Shown here one piece after another: positions 50,115 through 58,930 of a stretch of DNA of 64,000 nucleotides. The notes beneath the pieces were generated by a model. It made no database searches. It was not told where the DNA came from and saw nothing but the letters and a program-made list of their open reading frames with translations. Source of the stretch: a virus. Position 1 is the stretch's first letter. Each line of letters starts with the position of its first letter. Both the position numbers and the translations under genes were made by a program. Where the stretch lies: the IMG/VR virus record IMGVR_UViG_3300029922_000001, positions 294,512-358,511 of that record; one strand, given 5' to 3'.

Positions 50115-51257
50115 ATGAATAAAATCTCAAAGTTTGGTATGGCATTAGATGTTTTTGAAAAAACCGTAGCAACAAACTTATCATTAGCAGTTGACTGTGT
50201 TGGGAAAAAACTATGTGCTTCATTAACTGCATCTTCAACCGATCCTGGTTTTCATCATATTTTAATGTGGTTAGAAAGTTTAGGATTTTCTACAACTACA
50301 AATCATGTTAACTACACTTCAAATAATAGAGAAACCTCTCCTGCTGATGGAATTTATTTTTTAAGATGGAACACTAAAATTTTAATGTTAACCATTTCAA
50401 GTTTAGATCCAACTGTATTTGGAGCAATCAATAAAAAGATAAGTATTAAGATTTTAGGTGGAAACAGAGAAGACGTTAATGAAATCTTAGAAGAAATTAA
50501 ACAACTTAAAGAAAATGTTAATAAAGATTTTATATCAATTTATACTTATGATGGTTGGTGGCGATTATCGGGTAAAAAGGCTCCAAGACCTATAAAAACT
50601 TTGTTTTATGCGGATAATATATTAGAAGACTTAACTCAAGATTGTCTTAGTTTTTTTGAGAAACAAGAAGAATATAGAAATAAGGGAATTCCTTGGCGTA
50701 GAGGTTATATTCTATATGGTGAACCAGGTAATGGAAAAACTAGTTTAGTGTTTGGTATTGCATCGCAATTAAAATTGCCTATTTATGTTGTAAATCTCAC
50801 TCATGCAGATTCATTAGGGAAAATGCTTATTGATATTGATGAAAAATGTTTAATTCTAATTGAAGAAATTGATACATTTACTGTGTCCAGGGCTGATGAA
50901 AACACACCTATTCCTACTACTGAAAACCCAACATTAACCACACATAAAGTGTTTGGTGATTTTTTAAATAGCTTAGACGGTTTAACTTCTAAAGAAGGTA
51001 TTGTTTTGTTTGCAACTACTAATCATAAAGATAAATTAGATGCAGCTTTGATTCGTCCTGGTAGATTTGATAAACATGTAGAAATTAAAAATTGCACTTC
51101 TGAATTAGCTAAAGAAATGTTTTTATTACATTTTCCGAAGAAATCTCCAACTGAGTTTGCAACATTATTTAAAAATAATGATTTATCTGTGAGCTATGCT
51201 CAAGAATTATTGCTAGAAATGAGTGTTACTGGGAATATCCCCAATGAGTTAAAATAA
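50115..51257 (+). CDS. BCS1-like AAA+ ATPase, second copy type
   Basis: TATAAT ends five bases before the ATG. Walker A LYGEPGNGKTS, Walker B CLILIEEIDTF, sensor 1 LFATTNHKDKLDAAL and RPGRFDKHVEI mark a complete AAA+ module. The N-terminal 190 residues include the BCS1-like YTYDGWWRLSGKKAPRP segment before the ATPase. It is more typical of BCS1 than the enzyme at 14586. Substrate unknown. Confidence 0.85.
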   Translation: MNKISKFGMALDVFEKTVATNLSLAVDCVGKKLCASLTASSTDPGFHHILMWLESLGFSTTTNHVNYTSNNRETSPADGIYFLRWNTKILMLTISSLDPTVFGAINKKISIKILGGNREDVNEILEEIKQLKENVNKDFISIYTYDGWWRLSGKKAPRPIKTLFYADNILEDLTQDCLSFFEKQEEYRNKGIPWRRGYILYGEPGNGKTSLVFGIASQLKLPIYVVNLTHADSLGKMLIDIDEKCLILIEEIDTFTVSRADENTPIPTTENPTLTTHKVFGDFLNSLDGLTSKEGIVLFATTNHKDKLDAALIRPGRFDKHVEIKNCTSELAKEMFLLHFPKKSPTEFATLFKNNDLSVSYAQELLLEMSVTGNIPNELK

Positions 51258-51274
51258 GGTATACTAAAATTACA

Positions 51275-51544
51275 ATGGCAACAATGACAGCAGGACAAAT
51301 GATTGGTTGGGATCATGGTTATTTTAAAATTAAAAACGGCAGAACGACTTATCAGGCTGTTATGTTCAATTGTGCAGGAAGACAAGAAAAAGTTCTTCTT
51401 GCACGTCTAGATAACAATCTCAAGCAAACCAATAGGTATGTTGATTGGGATACCATTCTTGAATTTAATGATGAACAGTTTGAAGAATTTAAGATTTGGT
51501 CAGCTAATGAGGATCTTCAAGACATGTCAAAGGCGGGAAACTAA
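51275..51544 (+). CDS. Hypothetical protein, 89 aa
   Basis: GGTATACT nine bases before the ATG. Small protein with DHGYFKIKNGRTTYQAVMF and an acidic C-terminal half. Overlaps the next gene by one base. No family recognised. Confidence 0.65.
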   Translation: MATMTAGQMIGWDHGYFKIKNGRTTYQAVMFNCAGRQEKVLLARLDNNLKQTNRYVDWDTILEFNDEQFEEFKIWSANEDLQDMSKAGN

Positions 51545-52014
51545 TGGGTAAAAAAATATTACAAAAGCCAAGTAAAATCGTTAAAGAATCGCAAGATTAT
51601 AATGCTTGCCGTGACTACATCGAAAATAAATATAAGTGTGATATTCGTGATTTTGGTGGATTTTATAAGCATCCTAAAAAGAATGATGCTTTACTTAAAA
51701 AGCTATGTGTCAAACATGGTCATCCTTATGAACTCATACGTAATGGTTTTAGCCCTAGTCATCCAGATAGCGATAAATTAATGATTAGTGTTAGAAATGT
51801 TTTTGATGAATACGAAAAACTCCAACCTCCATATCAAGATTTTTGGCATTGGATTGTTGAAAATAATAGCATCAATAATGGTGGATATTTTCAACTGAGT
51901 AATTATGATTTTGAAACATGTGAAGAAGATTTCCAAAAGACAATCTTAGAGTATTTCTTATCAGAATTTGGTGAAGGTGAAAATCGTCGCGTTGAGTTCT
52001 ATGTGGAGTGGTAA
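51544..52014 (+). CDS. Hypothetical protein, 156 aa
   Basis: Stop-start overlap (TAATG) with the previous gene. Lys-rich N-terminus, a DPFxFS-free helical middle and an acidic C-terminus (ETCEEDFQKTILEYFLSEFG). It starts the same operon segment as the gene at 52017. No family recognised. Confidence 0.6.
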   Translation: MGKKILQKPSKIVKESQDYNACRDYIENKYKCDIRDFGGFYKHPKKNDALLKKLCVKHGHPYELIRNGFSPSHPDSDKLMISVRNVFDEYEKLQPPYQDFWHWIVENNSINNGGYFQLSNYDFETCEEDFQKTILEYFLSEFGEGENRRVEFYVEW

Positions 52015-52016
52015 TT

Positions 52017-52376
52017 ATGGAAATAAATTTTAAAACAGACAATCTAGAAACAATAAAAAAATGGTTAGAGGAAAATTACACTATTCCTGAAGATTATAGC
52101 ATAACCTTTGAAGTTAGATATAATCCTAAATTCAAAGACGGGGATCGTGTTGAGTTTATTGAAGACTATTCCGATAATGAAGTCTATGAAACAGATAAGG
52201 GAGATAAAGCAACCGTAATCAGTTTGAATAATTATGCTGGTATTGAACTCCGTATTGATGACTTAGAATATGAAGATAATAATATTATTTATATAGTTGA
52301 TCACCGTGGCAGAACAAACGGGCATGGAACATATGCACCAAATTGGGTGCTTAGAAAGATTGAAGATAATGTATAA
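52017..52376 (+). CDS. SH3/KOW-like hypothetical protein, 119 aa
   Basis: Two bases after the upstream stop. FKDGDRVEFIEDYSDNEVYE then GDKATVISLN and APNWVLRKIED form the turn-rich pattern of an SH3-like barrel, preceded by a short helix. Such modules bind nucleic acid or peptides. Start at 52017 (ATG) is preferred over a GTG nine bases earlier. Confidence 0.6.
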   Translation: MEINFKTDNLETIKKWLEENYTIPEDYSITFEVRYNPKFKDGDRVEFIEDYSDNEVYETDKGDKATVISLNNYAGIELRIDDLEYEDNNIIYIVDHRGRTNGHGTYAPNWVLRKIEDNV

Positions 52377-52431
52377 TAAACATGCTAAGATCGTGGCTTA
52401 ACAGCGTGAAGACTTGCAAGGAAAAATAAAT

Positions 52432-52881
52432 ATGTCAATAACACGCTGTAAATTTTATGTATCGTCGGTCACTGTCGAAGCCCATCATGGCTTTGAAAAC
52501 GAAGAAGAAGGACGAACTTGGTCCAAAGTCAACTTAAATGCATCTTACAGTCCAGATCCTGAGACTGAAAATAATTCATTTTGGAAGTATACACCAAGTG
52601 GTTCTATGTCTCTGAGTGTTAAGTATGGTCAACCTTGTGAATTTAAACCTGGTCAATTTTGGTATATTGATACCGAAGCTGATTCAAGTGGTAAATACAT
52701 ACTAACTAAGCTTAATAAAGAGTCAGAAGATTACTTATCTGTAGAACTCAAAGCACAATCAGGTACGGAATATGATTGGGTTACTTTTGGTTTTACTGTA
52801 AGCAATCCTAATGTATTTCCAATGTTTACAAACTTGGGTGCAAAATATAAAGTCACCCTATATCCAGCGAAGAAAAAATGA
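52432..52881 (+). CDS. Hypothetical protein, 149 aa
   Basis: A Shine-Dalgarno AAGGA lies 10 bases before the ATG at 52432, with TATAAT near 52371, so this mRNA has a leader. Beta-rich protein (CKFYVSSVTVEAHHGFENEE, SGSMSLSVKYGQPCEFKPG) that may be a single-domain sandwich. Overlaps the next gene by 4 bases. No family recognised. Confidence 0.65.
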   Translation: MSITRCKFYVSSVTVEAHHGFENEEEGRTWSKVNLNASYSPDPETENNSFWKYTPSGSMSLSVKYGQPCEFKPGQFWYIDTEADSSGKYILTKLNKESEDYLSVELKAQSGTEYDWVTFGFTVSNPNVFPMFTNLGAKYKVTLYPAKKK

Positions 52882-53162
52882 AAAAACTAAAAGTTGATTT
52901 TTGTTATATCTATACCTTCTTTCTTGATGATCAGCCATTGACTCAAGAAAGAAGGTTGATTGAAATTGAGTTCCCAGATAAGCACAAAGAGGTTTGTGCA
53001 TTATATTGGCAAGATCACTCTACTATAGATAGAGATATGAATGCTACGCATTATGATGTTTCCCATGTTCCTGCTATTAAAACAGACTTACATGGTCTTG
53101 AAGTTACTCTTAGACTGCAAGATTTGGATTATCAAAATATGTTGTTTGATTTTGTGGAATAA
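52878..53162 (+). CDS. Hypothetical protein, 94 aa
   Basis: ATGA overlap with the previous gene. Mixed alpha/beta (VDFCYIYTFFLDDQPLTQER). No family recognised. Its 3' end carries the promoter of the next gene. Confidence 0.6.
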   Translation: MKKLKVDFCYIYTFFLDDQPLTQERRLIEIEFPDKHKEVCALYWQDHSTIDRDMNATHYDVSHVPAIKTDLHGLEVTLRLQDLDYQNMLFDFVE

Positions 53163-53177
53163 GCGTATAATATCCAC

Positions 53178-53753
53178 ATGGATGGTTTTTATGAACATAG
53201 ATTTCTTAATCTAGTTGTAGGTGACGAAAGAGATTATTCTCTGAAACCCACAACTCAACACATTGAACAATGGTTGGATTATATTTATAACGTTTATTCA
53301 CAACAAAACGAAGAAACTATGTTGATCGAAAAGATTTTTGGTCAGAGAACATTTAGTGAATCTAGTTATTTTTGGGTTAAAACTATTGCTGATGATTTGA
53401 ATTATCAAATACCATCATTAGAACAAATAGGTAGAGATATCAATATTGAGCCTAATTGGGATTGTAAAACTGCTAGAGAATGGCAGGAAGAAAATAATGA
53501 TATCAAGGTGATTATTCCCTGTGGTTTTCCTAAAAATAGTTGGGATACAGAACGCATTCCTTGGGGTGAATATTGTCATCGAAGGAAAGAATCAGAGTGT
53601 GATAGCACTGGATTTATTAAGCATTTAAAAAACAAAGATAAACTTAGCTATACAATTGCATGTGAAGCAAAATGTGGTCAAAAATTAAGATCATGTCTGG
53701 TTCTTGTAATGGGAAAACTGCCACTGTACTTGATCTTTGTGCTACTTACTTAA
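53178..53753 (+). CDS. Hypothetical protein, 191 aa
   Basis: TATAAT ends six bases before the ATG. The N-terminal 165 residues look like a normal soluble protein with C/H-rich EYCHRRKESECDSTG. The last 25 residues overlap the next ORF in another frame and are hydrophobic (LVLVMGKLPLYLIFVLLT), so the true end could have shifted by a frameshift. No family recognised. Confidence 0.6.
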   Translation: MDGFYEHRFLNLVVGDERDYSLKPTTQHIEQWLDYIYNVYSQQNEETMLIEKIFGQRTFSESSYFWVKTIADDLNYQIPSLEQIGRDINIEPNWDCKTAREWQEENNDIKVIIPCGFPKNSWDTERIPWGEYCHRRKESECDSTGFIKHLKNKDKLSYTIACEAKCGQKLRSCLVLVMGKLPLYLIFVLLT

Positions 53754-53992
53754 TGGAAAAATCTAAGAAATACAATAAAGTTCATCAAGATGAATCTGAT
53801 CAGTGTTTTAAAGATGCTGGTGAATATATCAGAATTGCTACTTGGGTTGGTAACATTTTAGATAATGAATGTTTAAGATATAAAGAGGTAACCAAAGAAC
53901 ATGTATATCAACTATGGGATAGTTTTCATGGTCGCAATATGTTTTCGGAAATTCCACCAGAATATAGAAAAGATTTCTATAATAAGAAGTAA
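53672..53992 (+). CDS. Hypothetical protein, 106 aa
   Basis: Overlaps the previous gene by 82 bases; an alternative ATG at 53693 would shorten it by seven residues. It has a helical body with HQDESDQCFKDAGEYIRIAT. The long overlap is unusual here. No family recognised. Confidence 0.55.
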   Translation: MWSKIKIMSGSCNGKTATVLDLCATYLMEKSKKYNKVHQDESDQCFKDAGEYIRIATWVGNILDNECLRYKEVTKEHVYQLWDSFHGRNMFSEIPPEYRKDFYNKK

Positions 53993-53993
53993 T

Positions 53994-54533
53994 ATGGATA
54001 AACAAACATTAATTGATCAATCAAGTGTGTTAGATGCACAGTTGAGAGCCAACAGACAGGCTTTAAAAAAGTTAGAAAAACAAGAAAAGGGTTGGACTTG
54101 GGGTGAACAAATTAGAACTTTGTTATTGGAAGCTGGATATACAGAGACTATCAATTACGAAGGGCATTCAATTTATAAATTTGAAACATTAGGTGTTAAT
54201 ATTGAGATTGGTGACAGGTTTACCCTTGGACCTTATATTAACGTTTGTATATGTCCCACTCAAAGACCTTATAGCCCTATTTATCATGTGAACTTTGATA
54301 AATATAAAGATTTCTTACGGTTTTATAATTCAATGAAAATTGAAAAGAAAAGACTCTCTATCACTTTTGAAAGAGATGAATATTTTGTTATTTCTGAAGG
54401 TACAAAACCTGAATTCAATAACATTAAAAAATGTCTTAAAGAAAGGATTTTATCTGATCTTCAAGAAGATTATGAATATTGGGAGAGATTGCCAATCACC
54501 GCATATTCCATTACAGAACCGGAAAATATATGA
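53994..54533 (+). CDS. Hypothetical protein, 179 aa
   Basis: The ATG at 53994 follows the preceding stop by one base; a longer in-frame start overlaps that gene heavily. It begins with a coiled coil (VLDAQLRANRQALKKLEKQE), then an alpha/beta domain. Overlaps the next gene in ATGA. No family recognised. Confidence 0.65.
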   Translation: MDKQTLIDQSSVLDAQLRANRQALKKLEKQEKGWTWGEQIRTLLLEAGYTETINYEGHSIYKFETLGVNIEIGDRFTLGPYINVCICPTQRPYSPIYHVNFDKYKDFLRFYNSMKIEKKRLSITFERDEYFVISEGTKPEFNNIKKCLKERILSDLQEDYEYWERLPITAYSITEPENI

Positions 54534-54763
54534 CACAAGAATTAGTGCAAAAATTAAAAAACGGAGACAAGTTTAGCTGGAATAACACCAGCATTTCCAC
54601 AAAAATTTACAATAAAGTGGTTGGACGAATATTCTATGACGAAGTAGATTATGTTATCTACCAAAGCATTCTAGTGAATCATGGCATCATTGGTGTTTTT
54701 GGTGAAGATATAAATAGCGAAATATGGGATGCGGCAACCGAATATAAGATATCAAATGATTAA
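54530..54763 (+). CDS. Hypothetical protein, 77 aa
   Basis: Coupled by ATGA to the upstream gene and by 8 bases to the downstream one. KLKNGDKFSWNNTSISTKIY resembles a small beta-barrel. No family recognised. Confidence 0.55.
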   Translation: MTQELVQKLKNGDKFSWNNTSISTKIYNKVVGRIFYDEVDYVIYQSILVNHGIIGVFGEDINSEIWDAATEYKISND

Positions 54764-55004
54764 AATTTCCTTTTTAGTAAACGAAAACGATTGGCTACCT
54801 AATGATGACACTGAACGATGTCAAGCTACTATTGATGATATATTGCATCATGCAATAGGTAATCAACACTCATTGATTGAACAAGCAATGGTTGATGGTG
54901 CTACAACAGGCAATGATATCTATAAAGATTTAGAAGCGATGTACAGAGTTAAACTTGATATTCTAAAACAAATGCAACGCAATATCAATGTTAAAGTGAT
55001 TTGA
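54756..55004 (+). CDS. Hypothetical protein, 82 aa
   Basis: Start at 54756 within the end of the preceding gene. Helical, acidic at the N-terminus, with CQATIDDILHHAIGNQHSLI. Ends in TGA. No family recognised. Confidence 0.55.
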   Translation: MIKISFLVNENDWLPNDDTERCQATIDDILHHAIGNQHSLIEQAMVDGATTGNDIYKDLEAMYRVKLDILKQMQRNINVKVI

Positions 55005-55069
55005 AATTTATTGGGTGGAAATTATGGATTCAGGAAGGAAACTCAATAGCTATGCTTTAAAATAAAAGT

Positions 55070-55873
55070 ATGGCTATTGAATCATCATCCGACGCATTAT
55101 CGTTTACAAACGATTTAGGAGCAGTTTATGCAGTTTACACTAATGCACTAACTCCTACTGTGTTAACTAACGCATTAGATGCTATGGTTACAGCACGTAG
55201 TGAACTACAGAGTTTACTACCAAATCCAGGTGATTCTCCTACAGTCCAACAAGCTGCGGCATTTGATAATTTCCTTACTTTGCTTACTGCTGTTAGAACA
55301 ATAGAAAAGAATTTAACCCCTCCTGCTTCACCTAGTAATGCTTATATTGACCCAACTTATCAAGCAACAGCAAACGCTCCAGTAGCAACTGCTTTATTTG
55401 GTATTTTAACTAATGCCTGTGTAGCTCTTAATAACTATTTTAAGAATACATACGGAAGTACATTAGCTACTTATGCATTCTCAGGTACACCTTCTCCAGC
55501 TTGGGGATCTTCTTTTACCGCATTATGGCGTAATGCAATGAATGCGGAATTGCCACAAAAAATTGGAACCTTTACAGGTACTTCACCTTTTTCACCTTCA
55601 GGTATTACTTGGGTCTTACCAGATACAGTTGAATTAAGAGTAACTGGTGTTGCTGGAAGTCCTTCAATTTTAAATTTTAGTGGTACTTTCTATAAGTCTA
55701 CTGGTGGTCTTAGCGAAGTCGTCACGGCTCAATTACCAACAACTAGAACAACATCTACTATTTTACCTTTAGTGTCTGCAAGTTCACCTAATACTTGGGT
55801 TTCAGTTTCGGGAACACCTACAATGACAGGTATGCAAGCTGGTGATGTTGTAGAACTTTGGCAACACAGTTAA
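55070..55873 (+). CDS. Virion-like protein, 267 aa
   Basis: Ser/Thr/Ala/Pro-rich with low charge. An N-terminal helical part (TNALDAMVTARSELQSLLP) is followed by a beta-sandwich-like half (TVELRVTGVAGSPSILNFSG, SASSPNTWVSVSGTPTMTG). Composition and shape suit a head-decoration or tail-surface protein. It stands alone among non-structural genes. An AGGAAGG box about 35 bases upstream is too far to be its ribosome site. Assignment by composition. Confidence 0.5.
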   Translation: MAIESSSDALSFTNDLGAVYAVYTNALTPTVLTNALDAMVTARSELQSLLPNPGDSPTVQQAAAFDNFLTLLTAVRTIEKNLTPPASPSNAYIDPTYQATANAPVATALFGILTNACVALNNYFKNTYGSTLATYAFSGTPSPAWGSSFTALWRNAMNAELPQKIGTFTGTSPFSPSGITWVLPDTVELRVTGVAGSPSILNFSGTFYKSTGGLSEVVTAQLPTTRTTSTILPLVSASSPNTWVSVSGTPTMTGMQAGDVVELWQHS

Positions 55874-55893
55874 TCTTTGTGCTATAATAAAGC

Positions 55894-56271
55894 ATGATTA
55901 TTCCTATCATTTTATTAGTTATTGGCATTTTATTGATTATCGTTAGTTGGGTTTCTAAGGACAAAGTATTGTCAAACAAGCTATACGGTCAAGGTATCAA
56001 TTTAGTCGTATTAGATTTACTTTTTGGATTTTTAATTTATGGTACTTCTTGTACAAGCAGAACACAACAAGTAGAAATTCCACGTTCACAATATGAATAT
56101 TTCCAAACCAAAACAGGGATTTTACTTTTCAATCCTCATGAACAAGCTTTTACGGAGGATTATCGTTGTAAGCTAAATCCCGAAAGAGCCATTTTGGTTA
56201 AAAACATTTCTTATAATCAATATGGTTATCAAATGACAGAAAAAGAGAAGTATACAGTAGAATTCAAATAG
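55894..56271 (+). CDS. Membrane protein, 125 aa, ending in UAG; paralogue of the next
   Basis: TATAAT ends five bases before the ATG. Two transmembrane segments (about 2-20 and 36-52) precede a soluble domain with NPHEQAFTEDYRCKLNPERA that is also found in the next gene (KENKQTTKDYLTCLNPDKA). Stop is TAG (56269-56271) overlapping GGGTATACT; readthrough would add six residues. Confidence 0.65.
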   Translation: MIIPIILLVIGILLIIVSWVSKDKVLSNKLYGQGINLVVLDLLFGFLIYGTSCTSRTQQVEIPRSQYEYFQTKTGILLFNPHEQAFTEDYRCKLNPERAILVKNISYNQYGYQMTEKEKYTVEFK

Positions 56272-56285
56272 GGTATACTAAAAAA

Positions 56286-56714
56286 ATGATCACAGTAGTT
56301 TTGCTTTTCTTCTTTTTTGGTGTTTTGTTTATTCTGGGTGCCGAACAATCTCAACATCATAACACGACTTATAATCCTAAATCTAATAAATTTTATTTTT
56401 GGGATTATGTTGCTATGCTTGGACTTATTGGTGGTTTCATGAATGTAGTAACGGGTGGATTTTGTGGTTATGGGTTTGAACCTGATGGTGATAAAACTGT
56501 TTACACTTATGTTTCTCCACGTAATTATGAAATTAAACGACTTAAAGATGGTGTAACCTTTGTTTTTAATAAGGAAAATAAGCAAACAACAAAAGATTAC
56601 TTGACTTGTTTAAATCCTGATAAGGCTGTTGTTTGGTATGTTGTAGAAACCAATCATTATGGCACAAAATATACGTCTTACGAAATCAATCCATATATTC
56701 CACCAACACGATAA
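56286..56714 (+). CDS. Membrane protein, 142 aa, paralogue of the previous
   Basis: TATACT ends six bases before the ATG. Two hydrophobic segments (about 2-18 and 43-60) and the same C-terminal domain as the upstream gene, ending in a Pro-rich tail. Like the pair at 3895/4355 it is a tandem duplication of an envelope protein with separate promoters. Function unknown. Confidence 0.65.
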   Translation: MITVVLLFFFFGVLFILGAEQSQHHNTTYNPKSNKFYFWDYVAMLGLIGGFMNVVTGGFCGYGFEPDGDKTVYTYVSPRNYEIKRLKDGVTFVFNKENKQTTKDYLTCLNPDKAVVWYVVETNHYGTKYTSYEINPYIPPTR

Positions 56715-56738
56715 TTTGAGGTATACTCTGTGTATATA

Positions 56739-56945
56739 ATGAAAAAAATTATTAAAGGATGTTATCAGGGGCGACACTGTTGGAAAAATATTATGAGTGT
56801 TGACAATGGTTATGGATCAGACAAAATAGTACAATGGTGTACTGAGTGTGGTAGTGTAATCATTGTTACTGAATGTGATGGAAGATTGATGAATAAAGGC
56901 GATTTACAGTGTCCAGAAATCACAAGAACAGTACATGCAAGCTAA
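56739..56945 (+). CDS. Small zinc-type protein, 68 aa
   Basis: TATACT lies 11 bases before the ATG at 56739. The core IVQWCTECGSVIIVTECDG recurs in the protein at 57494 (VIKWCKQCGSVI) and more loosely at 57759 (CTHCGNII). These form a small family with one C-x-x-C-G knuckle and a conserved first cysteine. Function unknown. Confidence 0.6.
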   Translation: MKKIIKGCYQGRHCWKNIMSVDNGYGSDKIVQWCTECGSVIIVTECDGRLMNKGDLQCPEITRTVHAS

Positions 56946-56964
56946 TTTGTGGTATACTCAATCT

Positions 56965-57522
56965 ATGATTATAGAAATGAGAATCAGCCAAGAAGAAAAG
57001 GAACGTCTATCTCCCAACGATCCACTTCAAGATGCCATGTTCATCTTAAAAGACATGAAACAGCGATTGTATTTATCTTTGTGTGCAGAAATTGCAAGAA
57101 ACCTGGAATATAAAGTAAAAACGGCAGAAGCCGCAGAATTTTTAGATCATCCAGATGATATCAAGATTCTGCAAAAAGATGTTGAATTTTTCGATAGTCG
57201 TGTTAAACATTTTGAAGTCTTACGTGATATAGTTAGTGATAGCATGTGGGCTATTAAAGGTGGTTTTGATGGACGAATTGAGAAAGCACTAGACATGTCA
57301 TTCCGGTGTAGCCAATATGATGGTAGTCATCATAAAGATTGGTGCAATGATCAAATGGTGAGGGCACTTACTGGTTGTCCAATGGTTGAAAAGAAAGCTA
57401 TTGATTGTCGTGGTAAAGAATACACCTATGAAACACAAGGTGAGTCAGATGATTATCTAGCATGGATTGAAAAATACACAGAGGGAGGACAGTATGAATG
57501 GAATACAGGCACCCCTGCATAA
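56965..57522 (+). CDS. Helical hypothetical protein, 185 aa
   Basis: GGTATACT ends six bases before the ATG at 56965; translation from upstream would read through the promoter. All-alpha, with LQDAMFILKDMKQRLYLSL and a C-terminal CRGKEYTYETQGESDD tail. Overlaps the next gene by 29 bases. No family recognised. Confidence 0.65.
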   Translation: MIIEMRISQEEKERLSPNDPLQDAMFILKDMKQRLYLSLCAEIARNLEYKVKTAEAAEFLDHPDDIKILQKDVEFFDSRVKHFEVLRDIVSDSMWAIKGGFDGRIEKALDMSFRCSQYDGSHHKDWCNDQMVRALTGCPMVEKKAIDCRGKEYTYETQGESDDYLAWIEKYTEGGQYEWNTGTPA

Positions 57523-57766
57523 CATCTTACATGAGTTACAACGTCCTTTGACTGGATGTTGTTTTGATATGCATGAATTTGTAGAAATTCATCAAGAAGA
57601 TCATGGCAATGGAGAATCTACAGTGATTAAATGGTGCAAACAATGTGGTAGTGTAATATCATCATTAGAATTAAATCATGTGTTGTTTGCAAAAGGTGAT
57701 TTATATATTCCTGAAGTTACACAACTTACCGCAAATGCCAATTCGGAGGATTTTATAGATGAATGA
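57494..57766 (+). CDS. Zinc-type protein, 90 aa
   Basis: A strong GGAGG lies five bases before the ATG at 57494, inside the upstream gene. Shares the WCKQCGSVI core and the KGDLYIPEVT segment with the 56739 protein (KGDLQCPEIT), so they are paralogues. Function unknown. Confidence 0.6.
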   Translation: MNGIQAPLHNILHELQRPLTGCCFDMHEFVEIHQEDHGNGESTVIKWCKQCGSVISSLELNHVLFAKGDLYIPEVTQLTANANSEDFIDE

Positions 57767-57986
57767 ACAAATTTGTATTCCTAGAAAGCGAAGGTGGAGT
57801 AAAAACTACGACACCCATCATAATTACGTTGCAATATATGACACACAACATAAAAGTTACATACCAGATGGTATGAAATTTCAAAATTTTTCTACTGAAA
57901 ACATTATGGCTATGAAAACAAAAGAAGATAAAAGCACATATGTTCATTCTATATGTACTCATTGTGGTAATATAATTAAAAGATAA
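57759..57986 (+). CDS. Zinc-type protein, 75 aa
   Basis: GGAGG precedes the ATG at 57759 by 9 bases. Third member of the local family, with SICTHCGNIIKR at its C-terminus and DTHHNYVAIYDTQH in the middle. It overlaps both neighbours. Function unknown. Confidence 0.55.
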   Translation: MNEQICIPRKRRWSKNYDTHHNYVAIYDTQHKSYIPDGMKFQNFSTENIMAMKTKEDKSTYVHSICTHCGNIIKR

Positions 57987-58699
57987 TGATCATTTTTGCG
58001 ATACTTGCTGCTATAGCAACAATATTGGGTGGACTATTTAGTTTGAGGTTTTCAGACTATAGGCATATTATTCGTGCATTTAGTGCAGGAGCGGTAATTG
58101 GTGTCTGTTTGTTTGATCTACTTAAAGAAGCACTAGTGTCCACCCAAGGGCATTACGATTTCAGTACTGTTTTATTAGTGATGGCATTTGGTTTTGGAAT
58201 TTACTTTACTATAAGTAACTGGATTAGTTTGACTTCACACAGTAATGATGAATGTAAAAACAAAAAACACAAAACCATTCTCGGAGCAGGTAGTTTATCA
58301 CTTCATAGTGTTCTTGATGGCGTTGCTTTAGGTTTGACATTTCATGTTTCACCAATATTGGGTCTTGCAATGGCATGTGGTATTATCTCACATGATTTTT
58401 CTGATGGTATCAATACAACCAATATGGTGATTAAAAATGGTGGTTCCTTTAAGGAAGCTTTACACTGGTTGTTTATAGATGCATTAGCTCCAATTGTTGG
58501 TGTTATTCTTACTTTGTTCATTGTGTTATCTGCACATGTTATGGGATTGGTTTTAGCTTGTTTTGCAGGATTCTTTCTCTATATTGGTGCATCTGATTTA
58601 ATCCCTGAGTGTCACCATGAACATCCTAAGTACTTAACAAGTATTATGTTTTTTGTTGGTTTACTCTTTATGTGGGTTGTAATTCACTTCGCAGGTTAG
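57986..58699 (+). CDS. ZIP-family divalent metal transporter
   Basis: Seven to eight hydrophobic helices. The signature helices carry LHSVLDGVALGLTF and HDFSDGINTTNMVI, the intramembrane metal-site residues (H-S-x-x-D-G, H-D-x-x-D-G) of ZIP transporters, then FLYIGASDLIPECHHEHP. ZIP proteins import zinc or iron. Several small zinc proteins and a metallopeptidase in the window may relate to it. The stop is TAG (58697-58699), and the frame continues in phase into the next gene. Confidence 0.85.
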   Translation: MIIFAILAAIATILGGLFSLRFSDYRHIIRAFSAGAVIGVCLFDLLKEALVSTQGHYDFSTVLLVMAFGFGIYFTISNWISLTSHSNDECKNKKHKTILGAGSLSLHSVLDGVALGLTFHVSPILGLAMACGIISHDFSDGINTTNMVIKNGGSFKEALHWLFIDALAPIVGVILTLFIVLSAHVMGLVLACFAGFFLYIGASDLIPECHHEHPKYLTSIMFFVGLLFMWVVIHFAG

Positions 58700-58714
58700 G
58701 GTATACTTGCGTAT

Positions 58715-58930
58715 ATGAACACAGACATATGCTTTACCAAAAACGGATTAAGGTATTCTATAACAGAAAACGCCTACGATCTTAATGCTTCGCACGTTAA
58801 ACTCCCAAGCGGAGAATATTATCGCATTGAATCTTGGCTGGAATCTATGCCACCACAAGTTATTCTTAGTAATAAACCAGAAACTATAGATTTGGATGAT
58901 GTAATAGCTTATGCAAAAACAATTAATTAA
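58715..58930 (+). CDS. Hypothetical protein, 71 aa, in phase with the ZIP gene
   Basis: GGTATACT ends seven bases before the ATG, arguing for separate expression. It lies in the same frame as the ZIP gene with only the TAG and five sense codons between, so amber suppression would make a ZIP fusion with a cytoplasmic C-terminal domain. Small alpha/beta protein. No family recognised. Confidence 0.6.
   Translation: MNTDICFTKNGLRYSITENAYDLNASHVKLPSGEYYRIESWLESMPPQVILSNKPETIDLDDVIAYAKTIN

Noticed and set aside
1842-56965. Several long frames begin MWYT or contain WYT (at 1842, 44308, 48564, 56935), resembling the W-Y-R tag.
   Set aside because: There TGGTATACT is the promoter itself, read in frame because the -10 to ATG spacing is six. 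True starts lie downstream, so this is not a protein tag.
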